Positions 1-7,212 of a stretch of DNA of 30,168 nt are shown here, one piece after another. Under the pieces are notes generated by a model. That model saw nothing but the letters and a program-made list of their open reading frames with translations. It made no database searches and was not told the DNA's origin. The DNA comes from Butyrivibrio sp. (lineage in GTDB: Bacteria; Bacillota_A; Clostridia; Lachnospirales; Lachnospiraceae). Each line of letters starts with the position of its first letter. Positions within the stretch are counted from its first letter, which is position 1. Location: positions 1 to 30,168 of the forward strand of contig JAILOW010000067.1 in NCBI GenBank assembly GCA_024690635.1, written 5' to 3'. Both the position numbers and the translations under genes were made by a program.

Positions 1-2671
1 TACCGGACTCTGTATTTCCAAGGGATCTGTCCCTTCCGATAGCATCGATCTCATCGATGAAGATTATGGAAGGCGCATATTTCCTTGCCCTGGCAAAGAG
101 CTCTTTTACCTTGTCCTTGCTCTCTCCCGCATAGGAAGATACAAGCTCCGATGCTGCCACCTGGAAAAAGCTGCAGTCCGTCTCTCCTGCCAAAGCCCTT
201 GCCAGCATGGTCTTTCCCGTTCCGGGAGGTCCGTAAAGAAGAAGTCCCTTGGGGTGATGACCTGTTTTTTGCAGGAACTTAAGAGGATCCTTAAGGTATT
301 CAATATAGTATTTAAGCTCTTCCTTGGCACTTCCGGCGCCTATGACATCGCCAAGTCCAACGTCAGGTCTTTCCTCATCGCGAAGCGCCACCTGACCTGT
401 GGTCTCATCCATTGCCTGAGTCTTCCACATGTCATAGAAAGAAACTATTACCTTTTTGCCGTCATCAGCTGACTCGATAGCGCAGTCGTAGTCAAGGATG
501 TAACCCTTCTGACTGAGCTTTCTGCACTGCTTGCTGATATAAAGAGTCTGAGCAAGGCTCTTAAGAGTTGTATTCTCATCTCCCTCTCCCAGATTTACAA
601 AGCCTCTGGCTCCCAGCTGCAAAAGACTCTCTCTGTCAGTGGGAGAGATATGTCCCTTGTTGTCAAGAAGGTAGACGGGAATGCCCACCTTGCTGTCCAC
701 GATCTTGTTCAGGGTGTTCATGCCTGCGCAGTCATAGTCATCAAGTCCGATGGGGTGCCAGACATTGGTATCGCAGCCAAGGTAAGGGTCCACAAATATG
801 GCCGCAACCTCTTTAAGATCCTCACTGCCATCGTATTCGGTATTCTTGAACGTAACCTCGAAATCTTCACTTTTCTCGGGGAAAAGAGCTTTCATCTCCT
901 CTCCGCAAAAAGCAAGAAATCCGGTCTTTTTATTATTTTCAAAGAACAGTTTTATCTCATCATCCACAGGGAGACTGAGTTCAAACACAACTTCCTTTGC
1001 CCTGTCCAAAAGATCATTTTGATTGCCCAGCTGTCTGGAAATCTGGTAGATCTCTTTTTCCAGGAAGGCCTCACTCTTTAAGGATGCCTTTCTGGCATCA
1101 AGGTTGTTGCTGTAATGGAACAGGAACAAAAGAGGGAGTCTCTCGTCATAGGAAAGCTTCATTGATGTTTTTTTGCTGTATTTTGCACAGGCTCTGTCAA
1201 AGCCGTTTCTGACGATACGAAGCTTAGCCTCTTCATCTACATGATTGAAAAGAATAACGCATCCGGCTCCGAATCTGGAACAAAGAGCAGGATTGATAAG
1301 GGCTCTGTCCTCCTGAGGATGACGCTCCTTTTCAATATTATTCATGATAACCGACTCGGGGATCTCGGAAAGATCTCCGGTTCTTCCTTCATAAAGCTCT
1401 TTTCCCGCATTGGAGGTAAAGATCATTATGGTGTCTCTGCAGTTAATGGTCTCCTTGGTATAATCGTCATCATATTCGCCAAGCCCCAGTATCTGAAGGA
1501 AAATGTTATGAACCTTCGGGCCTGCTTTTTCGATCTCATCAAAAACTATGATGGAATCGGGATTTTTATTTATGTGTTTACTCAGGATACCTTCGTGGCT
1601 GTTTTTGTAGGTCCTGTCGGCACCCGTAAGCTGGAAATAGTCCTGCTCCGAAGCATACTCACTCATGTTAAAGCGCTTGTAGGGAAGCTTTAACAGCTCT
1701 GCAAGGCTCTCTGCAAGATAGGTCTTGCCCACTCCGGGCGGTCCCACGAACAAAAATACGCCTCTCGGGCCTCCTGTGGTTCTGCCAAAGTCCGTTGTAA
1801 GGGCGTGGAAAAGACCTTCCGAGAACTTGGAGATACAGCTGTCCTGACCGTAGATCCTGTCAGAAAGCTCTTCTCTTATTTTTCTGACCTTGGCGGATGT
1901 GAGCTTAAATGCATCAAGAGCAAGCTCTGTGGGAACATCCTCGTACTCATCATCGTCTTCATAAGACTTGTCCACATCAGGTGGAAGCTTTGTAAGCCAT
2001 CCCCTGAGGGCAGGTGAACTTCCGGTTCTTAAGTCTCTCTTTTCAAGGTCCTTTATGAACTTGGGAGGATTTAAGTCAGACTGCTTTATAGCAGGTCTTC
2101 CCTTGCTTTCCTCCTTCGCCTCCTCCTTTGGTTCCTCCTTAGGTTTTACCTGGGGTTCTTCTTCCAGGGCTACAGGCGGTTCTGTGGTGATCTTGTCGGT
2201 AAGTCCCACTTTCTCCCGGAGTTCTTTATTTGTAATGATTTCTCGCATCTTATCGACACTCTTTACAAATCTGTTGTCCCACATGTAAAAAGACATGTCG
2301 ATGATGCGGAGGAATATCTCATCATCCTCCATATGGATCTCTTTGACAAAGTTCTCGCCTTTTCTGACTTCACCCGCAAGAGCAACCTGGATGAGCTCTA
2401 TGTATCTCTTATCGGGGCGGCACCTCTGAAAAAGCCTTGGAAGGTAGGTATACATAACTTCCTGTCTGAAGGTCATGCTATCCATTAAAAAGCTCACTCT
2501 GTCCAGATTCCCGTAGAGCCTTCCCCTTTTATGCAAAAGAGCTACGTAGCCGTAGACTACCGTATAAGGATTGCCATAAGGATTCTTCTCCCAGAAATAT
2601 TCTTTTTCCTTTGAAGCTTCTCTGGCCAGTTCCAGTGCTTCCTTTAAATGGTTTTCTACTTTTACTCCCAT
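1..2671 (-). CDS. Double AAA+ ATPase: ClpB-like module, receiver-like segment and FtsH-like module (partial, C-terminus beyond window)
   Basis: An open frame begins with ATG at 2671 and stays open to the left edge, giving about 890 visible residues. The N-terminus (about 1-130) looks helical. A Glu/Lys/Pro-rich linker follows at about 150-190. A first AAA+ module has Walker A GPPGVGKT near residue 310 and Walker B IIVFDEIEKA near 371, a pairing typical of the ClpA/ClpB (AAA_2) class. Residues about 590-710 resemble a response-regulator receiver fold (FVDPYLG, then PVYLLD, then GARGFVNL). A second AAA module near 770 onward is FtsH-like, with GPPGTGKT near 812 and IIFIDEIDA near 866. Whether an FtsH protease domain follows cannot be seen. 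The start lies 14 bases after the stop of the upstream AAA gene, so the two are almost certainly co-transcribed. The likely role is protein unfolding or remodelling; substrate and pathway are unknown. Confidence 0.85.
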   Translation of the reverse strand, partial: MGVKVENHLKEALELAREASKEKEYFWEKNPYGNPYTVVYGYVALLHKRGRLYGNLDRVSFLMDSMTFRQEVMYTYLPRLFQRCRPDKRYIELIQVALAGEVRKGENFVKEIHMEDDEIFLRIIDMSFYMWDNRFVKSVDKMREIITNKELREKVGLTDKITTEPPVALEEEPQVKPKEEPKEEAKEESKGRPAIKQSDLNPPKFIKDLEKRDLRTGSSPALRGWLTKLPPDVDKSYEDDDEYEDVPTELALDAFKLTSAKVRKIREELSDRIYGQDSCISKFSEGLFHALTTDFGRTTGGPRGVFLFVGPPGVGKTYLAESLAELLKLPYKRFNMSEYASEQDYFQLTGADRTYKNSHEGILSKHINKNPDSIIVFDEIEKAGPKVHNIFLQILGLGEYDDDYTKETINCRDTIMIFTSNAGKELYEGRTGDLSEIPESVIMNNIEKERHPQEDRALINPALCSRFGAGCVILFNHVDEEAKLRIVRNGFDRACAKYSKKTSMKLSYDERLPLLFLFHYSNNLDARKASLKSEAFLEKEIYQISRQLGNQNDLLDRAKEVVFELSLPVDDEIKLFFENNKKTGFLAFCGEEMKALFPEKSEDFEVTFKNTEYDGSEDLKEVAAIFVDPYLGCDTNVWHPIGLDDYDCAGMNTLNKIVDSKVGIPVYLLDNKGHISPTDRESLLQLGARGFVNLGEGDENTTLKSLAQTLYISKQCRKLSQKGYILDYDCAIESADDGKKVIVSFYDMWKTQAMDETTGQVALRDEERPDVGLGDVIGAGSAKEELKYYIEYLKDPLKFLQKTGHHPKGLLLYGPPGTGKTMLARALAGETDCSFFQVAASELVSSYAGESKDKVKELFARARKYAPSIIFIDEIDAIGRDRSLGNTESG

Positions 2672-2685
2672 TTGCCGCCTCTTTC

Positions 2686-4350
2686 TTATCTGTCTGAATT
2701 GTCACCGCCTCTGTCCACCTTGGAGAATGACTTGTAAGGTGTTCCGGAGAGCATGAGCTCTCTGTGTCTTTCTCTGAACTGGGGCGGGATAAACTCCTGA
2801 TCGTTGCACTCCTTAAGAGCTATGTCTTCCATCTCACGGATCTTTTCGTTCTGATTGGAAAGCATATATTCCATTGCAAGCTTCAGGATCCTGCCGGTTA
2901 TGGCATTTTCTTTTTTTCTTATGGTCAGTTCCCTTGCCTTTACAACTATGGCTTCAAGCTCAGCCTGTGTATAACCGTCGGTGTTTTCTGCGATATAGTC
3001 AAGGTCTGCATCACCTGCAAGCCTTATCTTGGAGTCCTCTGTGAGCTTTAACTTAAGGACCGCTTTCCTCTCCTGCTCATCAGGGGCAAAGAAAGGTATC
3101 TTTTTATCGAATCGGCCGGGTCTTTTCAGGGCTTCATCCACGTTGTTTGGATAGTTTGTGGCCGCAAACCAAAGAATCTTGCCTCGGTTTGAAGGCTTAC
3201 TCATCTCTGCAAGAAGCATTCCGAAGAGATTGGAATTCACACGGCTTCCGCCGTCGCTTCCTCCCTCTCCCCTTGTCATGGACTGATCGATCTCATCCAT
3301 GAAAACTCCGCAGGGAGTAAGAGCTCTGAATACCTGAAGGGCCTTCTCCATGGCTTTTTCAGACTCACCCACATATTTACCAAGTATTTTGGAGAGCTTG
3401 AATTCCACAAAGCTGATACCGCAGTCTGCAGCAAGACACTTGGCGAAATAGGTTTTACCTGTTCCGGGAGGTCCCATAAGCAGTACGCCCTTGGGAACGA
3501 TCTCCGTATTTCCCTCTTTGAGGGCATCTATGACCACTTCCTTGAAATAGGCTTTTATGGTATCCTGCCCCGCAAACTTGGAAAGGCTAAGTCCCTCGGT
3601 GTCAAAGATCTCTATGATCTCGCCGAATTCCTTTCGGATTATCTCTTTTTTCTTTTCAAGGATCATATCTGCGTTGATGACGCCCATCTGCCTTGCATCC
3701 AAAAGGATGTCCTCTATGGAAACAAGCTGAAGTCCCGCAGTAAGGTTTGCGATCTCCGCAACGCCTATACGTCTGTCAATAGCCGCGTAAACCTCTTCAT
3801 GGTTATCGTACCAGTCACGCACGAAATCCGTTCTGGTCCCAAGGTCCGGAAGTTCCAGATTTATCAGTGTTATCCTGGAGCTGTTTCCCAGAAACATGGG
3901 ATTAATACCTGTTGTGGACTCAGTGACGAATATGACGATATTTGCAGAGCTTATAAAATTGGATGAATTGATTATGGAGTGAAATCCTGTGATGATCTGT
4001 TTATCTTTTTCAGAAAGATATTCTCCTCCGGGAATGATAAACTCAGGGTAGTAGATAATAAAAGCATTTCTACCCTTTACGTCATTCATAAGGGAGAACA
4101 GTGCCGGCAGCTCCATTTCCTTTTTATCGGATCTCACCGACATTCCTTTGGAATTCACATCATAAATATAAACATCATCAATATTGAAATGACCAACCCT
4201 GTTTTTATCCAAAAGGAATTTTACCAGGTAGTCCTTTAAATGTGCTGTTTCATAAGCATAATCACCGATATTTCCCGTCAGCATAAAGGCATTTGATATC
4301 TGTCCTTTATAGAGCTGCTGTATCGTCATTTGCCACTTGGGTATATCCAT
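2686..4350 (-). CDS. AAA+ ATPase, Ycf46-like
   Basis: This 554-aa protein has a C-terminal classical AAA module: Walker A GPPGTGKT at 293-300, Walker B VFMDEID at about 349-355, sensor-1 AATN around 396-399, and an arginine-finger segment LKRPGRFD near 409. The N-terminal half (1-250) lacks a usable P-loop but contains FIIYYPEF and IVIFVTES strands, like the degenerate N-terminal ATPase-like domain of Ycf46-type proteins. ATG at 4350 is preceded by AGGAG at good spacing. It sits between a 54-aa membrane protein and the large double-AAA gene. The ATPase activity is well supported by motifs; the biological role is not known, and a function with the adjacent membrane proteins is inference from operon context. 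Confidence 0.85.
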   Translation of the reverse strand: MDIPKWQMTIQQLYKGQISNAFMLTGNIGDYAYETAHLKDYLVKFLLDKNRVGHFNIDDVYIYDVNSKGMSVRSDKKEMELPALFSLMNDVKGRNAFIIYYPEFIIPGGEYLSEKDKQIITGFHSIINSSNFISSANIVIFVTESTTGINPMFLGNSSRITLINLELPDLGTRTDFVRDWYDNHEEVYAAIDRRIGVAEIANLTAGLQLVSIEDILLDARQMGVINADMILEKKKEIIRKEFGEIIEIFDTEGLSLSKFAGQDTIKAYFKEVVIDALKEGNTEIVPKGVLLMGPPGTGKTYFAKCLAADCGISFVEFKLSKILGKYVGESEKAMEKALQVFRALTPCGVFMDEIDQSMTRGEGGSDGGSRVNSNLFGMLLAEMSKPSNRGKILWFAATNYPNNVDEALKRPGRFDKKIPFFAPDEQERKAVLKLKLTEDSKIRLAGDADLDYIAENTDGYTQAELEAIVVKARELTIRKKENAITGRILKLAMEYMLSNQNEKIREMEDIALKECNDQEFIPPQFRERHRELMLSGTPYKSFSKVDRGGDNSDR

Positions 4351-4383
4351 CTCTTTTCTCCTATCGTAAAGACCTTATTTATA

Positions 4384-4548
4384 TTAAAACACATAAGGGT
4401 TTTTATCTGTATGTTTAATCCTATCACAGTCTCTTAAATGCCTGTACTCATATCCACTCAGGTATATGATGTTTTTTAGTTTTGGCCTATAGGCTACAGA
4501 TAATGTAACGCACAGTGCCAATGCTGCTATAAATACATATGTTATCAT
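4384..4548 (-). CDS. Small single-span membrane protein, 54 aa
   Basis: A short frame encodes 54 residues starting MITYVFIAALALCVTLSVAY, one clear hydrophobic segment (about 2-20) followed by a basic and polar tail that ends NPYVF. The ATG overlaps the TGA stop of the preceding membrane protein gene in a 4-base ATGA arrangement, and GAGG lies 8 bases upstream, so translational coupling is likely. It fills most of what otherwise looks like a 194-base gap in a compact operon. No family is recognised. It could be an accessory subunit of the 364-aa membrane protein. It is too short for many gene finders and may be missing from existing annotation. Confidence 0.65.
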   Translation of the reverse strand: MITYVFIAALALCVTLSVAYRPKLKNIIYLSGYEYRHLRDCDRIKHTDKNPYVF

Positions 4549-5639
4549 CTTACCGACCTCGTTCTGTCTGTTGTTATACTGCTCATAGTTCCTGAAGAAA
4601 GCTTTGCTTTGTCATCGCTTTCTTTGATATATCTGTCTTCTTCCTTTTTCTCTTTGATCACCCTTCTTGCCTCAGCGAGAGCCTGCTGCTTTTTCTCTTC
4701 TTCCCTTCGAAGTCTTTCCTGTCTTTCCCGGCGGTCTCTTTCTTCCCATTCCCTTCGGCGTCTTTCATCTTCCCGCCTTTCGCGCTCTCGTTCGTATTCC
4801 TTTTTCTTTTTCTCTTTCTCATCCTTTTCTATTTTTCTTTCCACGTCATCCCAGGTAAGGTCTGTCTCAAAGCTGAAACTCACATCAAAAAGCTTATTGT
4901 TATTTACAGGATTGTTATATCCTAAAGACGCTCCGGTCAGTATTTTCCCGACTGCAGGAATAAACAAAAGCAAAAAGGGCAGTATCATACCTGCCGAAAA
5001 AACTCTCATATCAAATATGTATTCTACGGGTCCGTATACTCTTTTCCCCCAAAAACCTGCCACAAAGCAAAGAATCCTCATCACCGTATTATTAAAAGGA
5101 AACTGCCTTAGACATTCTTTGTAATATCTGATGGAGTAGTCCATACCCAAATTGAACAAAAGCATTACAAAGAGCAAAACGATGAATAAAACCACCGTGT
5201 TCCAAAGGGGACGATTTCTTAAAATTGCCGGGAGGATAAAGAAAATATACAGATCAAAGAAATGAGCCGGAACCGTAACTGCTGAAAAAAATGCCCTGGC
5301 ACGCCTTACATCCGGTTCATTTTTCTCGTAGATGGATAGTCCGGACTTTCCGTAGAATTTTGTAAAGATACTTTCCGTGTATCTGCCTAAACGGAGTCTA
5401 AGCTCTGTCCAGGATCTAAGTAAAAAGCAGACAGCCCCGATCCCCAGACAGTTAAGTTCAAGGTAAAAGCCGGCTTTACTCCCCTCTTTTAACGTAAATA
5501 TAATAAGTATTGCTGCCAGCAGGCTTCCGAAGATCTTGCCGTTTCTTCTGCCCAGAAGAAAAAGATAATGGGTTGGTGTAAGAGCTTCCTGTTCAACGTG
5601 ATGCCAGACAAGCTCGTTTTTATTTTCTTTTGTTTTCAT
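4545..5639 (-). CDS. Polytopic membrane protein with charged coiled-coil C-terminus
   Basis: The 364-aa product has hydrophobic segments at about 34-50, 57-74, 116-140, 145-170 and 211-234, so roughly five membrane spans. From about 265 to 340 it becomes an extremely charged Lys/Glu/Arg repeat (KEYERERERREDERRRREWE type), predicted to be a long helix or coiled coil in the cytoplasm. The start overlaps the stop of the 158-aa gene by 4 bases, and its own stop overlaps the 54-aa gene. No enzyme motif is visible. A plausible reading is a membrane anchor whose helical tail is a docking platform for the AAA ATPases encoded next, but that is inference. Confidence 0.75.
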   Translation of the reverse strand: MKTKENKNELVWHHVEQEALTPTHYLFLLGRRNGKIFGSLLAAILIIFTLKEGSKAGFYLELNCLGIGAVCFLLRSWTELRLRLGRYTESIFTKFYGKSGLSIYEKNEPDVRRARAFFSAVTVPAHFFDLYIFFILPAILRNRPLWNTVVLFIVLLFVMLLFNLGMDYSIRYYKECLRQFPFNNTVMRILCFVAGFWGKRVYGPVEYIFDMRVFSAGMILPFLLLFIPAVGKILTGASLGYNNPVNNNKLFDVSFSFETDLTWDDVERKIEKDEKEKKKKEYERERERREDERRRREWEERDRRERQERLRREEEKKQQALAEARRVIKEKKEEDRYIKESDDKAKLSSGTMSSITTDRTRSVR

Positions 5640-6112
5640 TTAAGTTCTTCTTTCCATTTCCTTTCCCAATTGCTGTAGGGTTCTTCAAAAAGCTCATAAA
5701 AACTGAATCTGTTTTCTCTGAGCATAAGGCCTCGCCTTAGTATGAAATCATCATTATCTCTGGCAAAGGGTAAGGCGGATTTAGGAACATCGGTATGCTC
5801 GATATTAAGCTTCTTCATACGTGAAACGCCGGCATAGGGAATCTTGCCATCGAAAGAGCAAACCTTACCCACAATGTATCTTCCGTTTGCTTTTTTCACT
5901 ACTACGTAGTCGCCCTCTTCAATCTCATCATAATAATCCATAGCTTCCTTCATCTTATTCTTTTGTGCCTGATCGATCCCTTTAAATTGATTGATCAAAT
6001 ATTTTATGTGCCCACTGGAAGAATCTGTGTCCCCAAGTGTCAGGTACAAACCTTTGGTACCAAAGATAACGGCATTCTGACCATTACCTACCTGCCATGC
6101 AGCATAACTCAT
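5636..6112 (-). CDS. Hypothetical protein with a small beta-barrel-like segment, 158 aa
   Basis: The protein is soluble and mixed charge. Residues about 66-88 (EEGDYVVVKKANGRYIVGKV) resemble the SH3-like or EVE-like barrels found in nucleic-acid-associated and restriction proteins, where a GD-Y/F-V-V-V strand pair is common. The similarity is by eye only. A GGTAA-type ribosome binding site precedes ATG 6112. It lies 38 bases after the 81-aa gene and overlaps the membrane protein gene by 4 bases, so it belongs to the AAA operon. The function is unknown. Confidence 0.65.
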   Translation of the reverse strand: MSYAAWQVGNGQNAVIFGTKGLYLTLGDTDSSSGHIKYLINQFKGIDQAQKNKMKEAMDYYDEIEEGDYVVVKKANGRYIVGKVCSFDGKIPYAGVSRMKKLNIEHTDVPKSALPFARDNDDFILRRGLMLRENRFSFYELFEEPYSNWERKWKEELK

Positions 6113-6150
6113 ATCATTTACCTTTTCTTATAAAAATTCATTTCCCAAGA

Positions 6151-6396
6151 TCAGTCAAACATTATGGTCCCGCATTCCGGGTCCGATTCAGCAAGCTCGG
6201 AAGGGCTCATCCAGTTATAGCCAAGGTCATTTAGCATTGCCTTTTTGTAAGACCAGTAAACATGGCAAAAACCAAGGCCCTTGCTGTAATCTTTGAACTT
6301 TTCCTCCAAAGCCTCCTCAACTTTTTTCATGACATCTTCGGGAATATTGGAGTTATATTTTCTATCAAGTTCGTCTAATTTGTCAAATACGTCCAT
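6151..6396 (-). CDS. Small acidic hypothetical protein, 81 aa
   Basis: A small acidic protein with a helical N-terminal half (about 20-37, KVEEALEEKF region) and a C-terminal stretch with Trp and Cys residues. AAGGAG lies at good distance before ATG 6396. It is the second gene of the AAA operon, 19 bases after the 72-aa gene. No family is recognised; a gene product is likely because of spacing, start signal and lack of a competing frame. Confidence 0.6.
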   Translation of the reverse strand: MDVFDKLDELDRKYNSNIPEDVMKKVEEALEEKFKDYSKGLGFCHVYWSYKKAMLNDLGYNWMSPSELAESDPECGTIMFD

Positions 6397-6415
6397 AGCA
6401 ACTTCTCCTTGTATA

Positions 6416-6634
6416 TCATTTTGCCTTGTAGGGCCCCTCTACTGATGCTGTAGTCCACTCTCTGGGCTCGATTGCGCCCATATCATAGCGCCTTGCCATT
6501 TCATCATTAAAGTTATCTGCGTATTCCCTTGCCTCTTCATAGGTACTAAAGCACCCTCTCTCCTGACCGTAGGGCATGCTGTAGGTTGCTCCCAGAACCA
6601 CCTTGTAATATTCTTTGTTGTTTTGTTCTGACAT
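6416..6634 (-). CDS. Small hypothetical protein, 72 aa, first gene of the AAA operon
   Basis: A 72-aa soluble protein with an alternating polar/aromatic pattern (YYKVVLGATYSMPYGQ, then a helix around STYEEAREYADNFN), compatible with a small alpha/beta fold. AAGGAGG stands 8-9 bases before ATG 6634, one of the stronger start signals here. A promoter candidate lies about 50 bases upstream. No family is recognised. Confidence 0.6.
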   Translation of the reverse strand: MSEQNNKEYYKVVLGATYSMPYGQERGCFSTYEEAREYADNFNDEMARRYDMGAIEPREWTTASVEGPYKAK

Positions 6635-6680
6635 CTATTTTTCCTCCTTGAGGGAAGTGTTCCCGTTTTTTTGTAAGTTC

Positions 6681-6709
6681 AATGTACATTCTCCGGAAGG
6701 ATGATGCAA
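6681..6709 (-). promoter_or_regulatory. Candidate promoter of the AAA operon
   Basis: On the minus strand a TTGCAT box (6704-6709) is separated by 17 bases from a TACATT box (6681-6686). The matches to sigma-A consensus are partial (3/6 and 4/6), but spacing is ideal and the inferred start leaves a leader of about 40 bases before the first operon gene. Confidence 0.35.
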
Positions 6710-6731
6710 TAAACCGTAGGGTTAGTAAAAG

Positions 6732-6765
6732 GAAAGCGCTTCATGAATACACAGGAAGCGCTTTC
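6732..6765. terminator. Perfect 11-bp inverted repeat, likely terminator after the XRE gene
   Basis: GAAAGCGCTTC at 6732-6742 is the exact reverse complement of GAAGCGCTTTC at 6755-6765, with a 12-base loop. On the minus strand the stem is followed by CCTTTTAC, so it can terminate transcription from the XRE gene (and any cas read-through). A second, smaller GCCC-TAAC-GGGC hairpin sits at 6802-6813. The arms also resemble catabolite-responsive (cre) elements, but position and symmetry favour a terminator. Confidence 0.55.
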
Positions 6766-6848
6766 AAATATTTTAGTAGGAAGAAAACATATAGCCTTAA
6801 TGCCCTAACGGGCTGAATGTATTTTATGATTACATATTACTAGAACGC

Positions 6849-7127
6849 TCAAAGATAAACAAGTCCATTAATGGGAAGAAGGGGCTCTTTGGCCCCTTCT
6901 TCTATCTGGATGATCTCATCCATGGATGTATTGAATAAAATGCTCAAAACCAACAGGTTATCTATGGTTGGAAGACATTCGCCCCTCTGCCATTTGAAGA
7001 TGGTATTTTCCGAGCTGTGCATTACCTCCGCCAGCTCTGACACCTTCATTTTGTTGGCATATCTGAGCTTTTTGATCTTGTTGCCTGTGGCAACAAGGTC
7101 TATCCTCACCAGGTAGCTGTCGAACAT
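6849..7127 (-). CDS. XRE-family helix-turn-helix regulator, 92 aa
   Basis: A small DNA-binding protein with an XRE/Cro fold: IKKLRYANKMKVSELAEVM, then SSENTIFKWQRGECLPTIDN, the typical helix 2-helix 3 pair with W-x-R-G-x-x-x-P-T-I-D-N. The start is placed at ATG 7127 because GGAGG lies 6 bases upstream; a frame extension to 7154 has no ribosome binding site. A short C-terminal tail follows the HTH domain. It lies 85 bases downstream of the last cas gene and has its own promoter candidate, so it may be independent or an autoregulated control gene for its neighbours. Confidence 0.85.
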   Translation of the reverse strand: MFDSYLVRIDLVATGNKIKKLRYANKMKVSELAEVMHSSENTIFKWQRGECLPTIDNLLVLSILFNTSMDEIIQIEEGAKEPLLPINGLVYL

Positions 7128-7167
7128 ATCTGCCTCCTCAAAAGCGTATTTCATTTAGTTAAAAAGA

Positions 7168-7196
7168 ATTATAAGGCAGGTTACGTTCTCAATAAA
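7168..7196 (-). promoter_or_regulatory. Promoter candidate for the XRE gene
   Basis: A perfect TATAAT (7168-7173) on the minus strand has a weak TTTATT -35 box (7191-7196) at 17-base spacing. The predicted leader to ATG 7127 is about 34 bases. Confidence 0.4.
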
Positions 7197-7212
7197 TACC
7201 GGGTACAGCAAA

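Noticed and set aside
650..1693. Long plus-strand frames at the left edge
   Set aside because: They lie antisense to the double-AAA protein, whose Walker motifs prove the minus strand is coding here.
4609..5124. Plus-strand frame of 171 codons rich in Ser
   Set aside because: It is the antisense of the Lys/Glu/Arg-rich coiled coil of the 364-aa membrane protein; the Ser richness is a codon mirror effect.
6732..6765. cre (CcpA) site
   Set aside because: The arms resemble a cre element, but the perfect 11-bp dyad downstream of a gene, followed by a T-rich run, fits a terminator better, and no promoter lies beside it.
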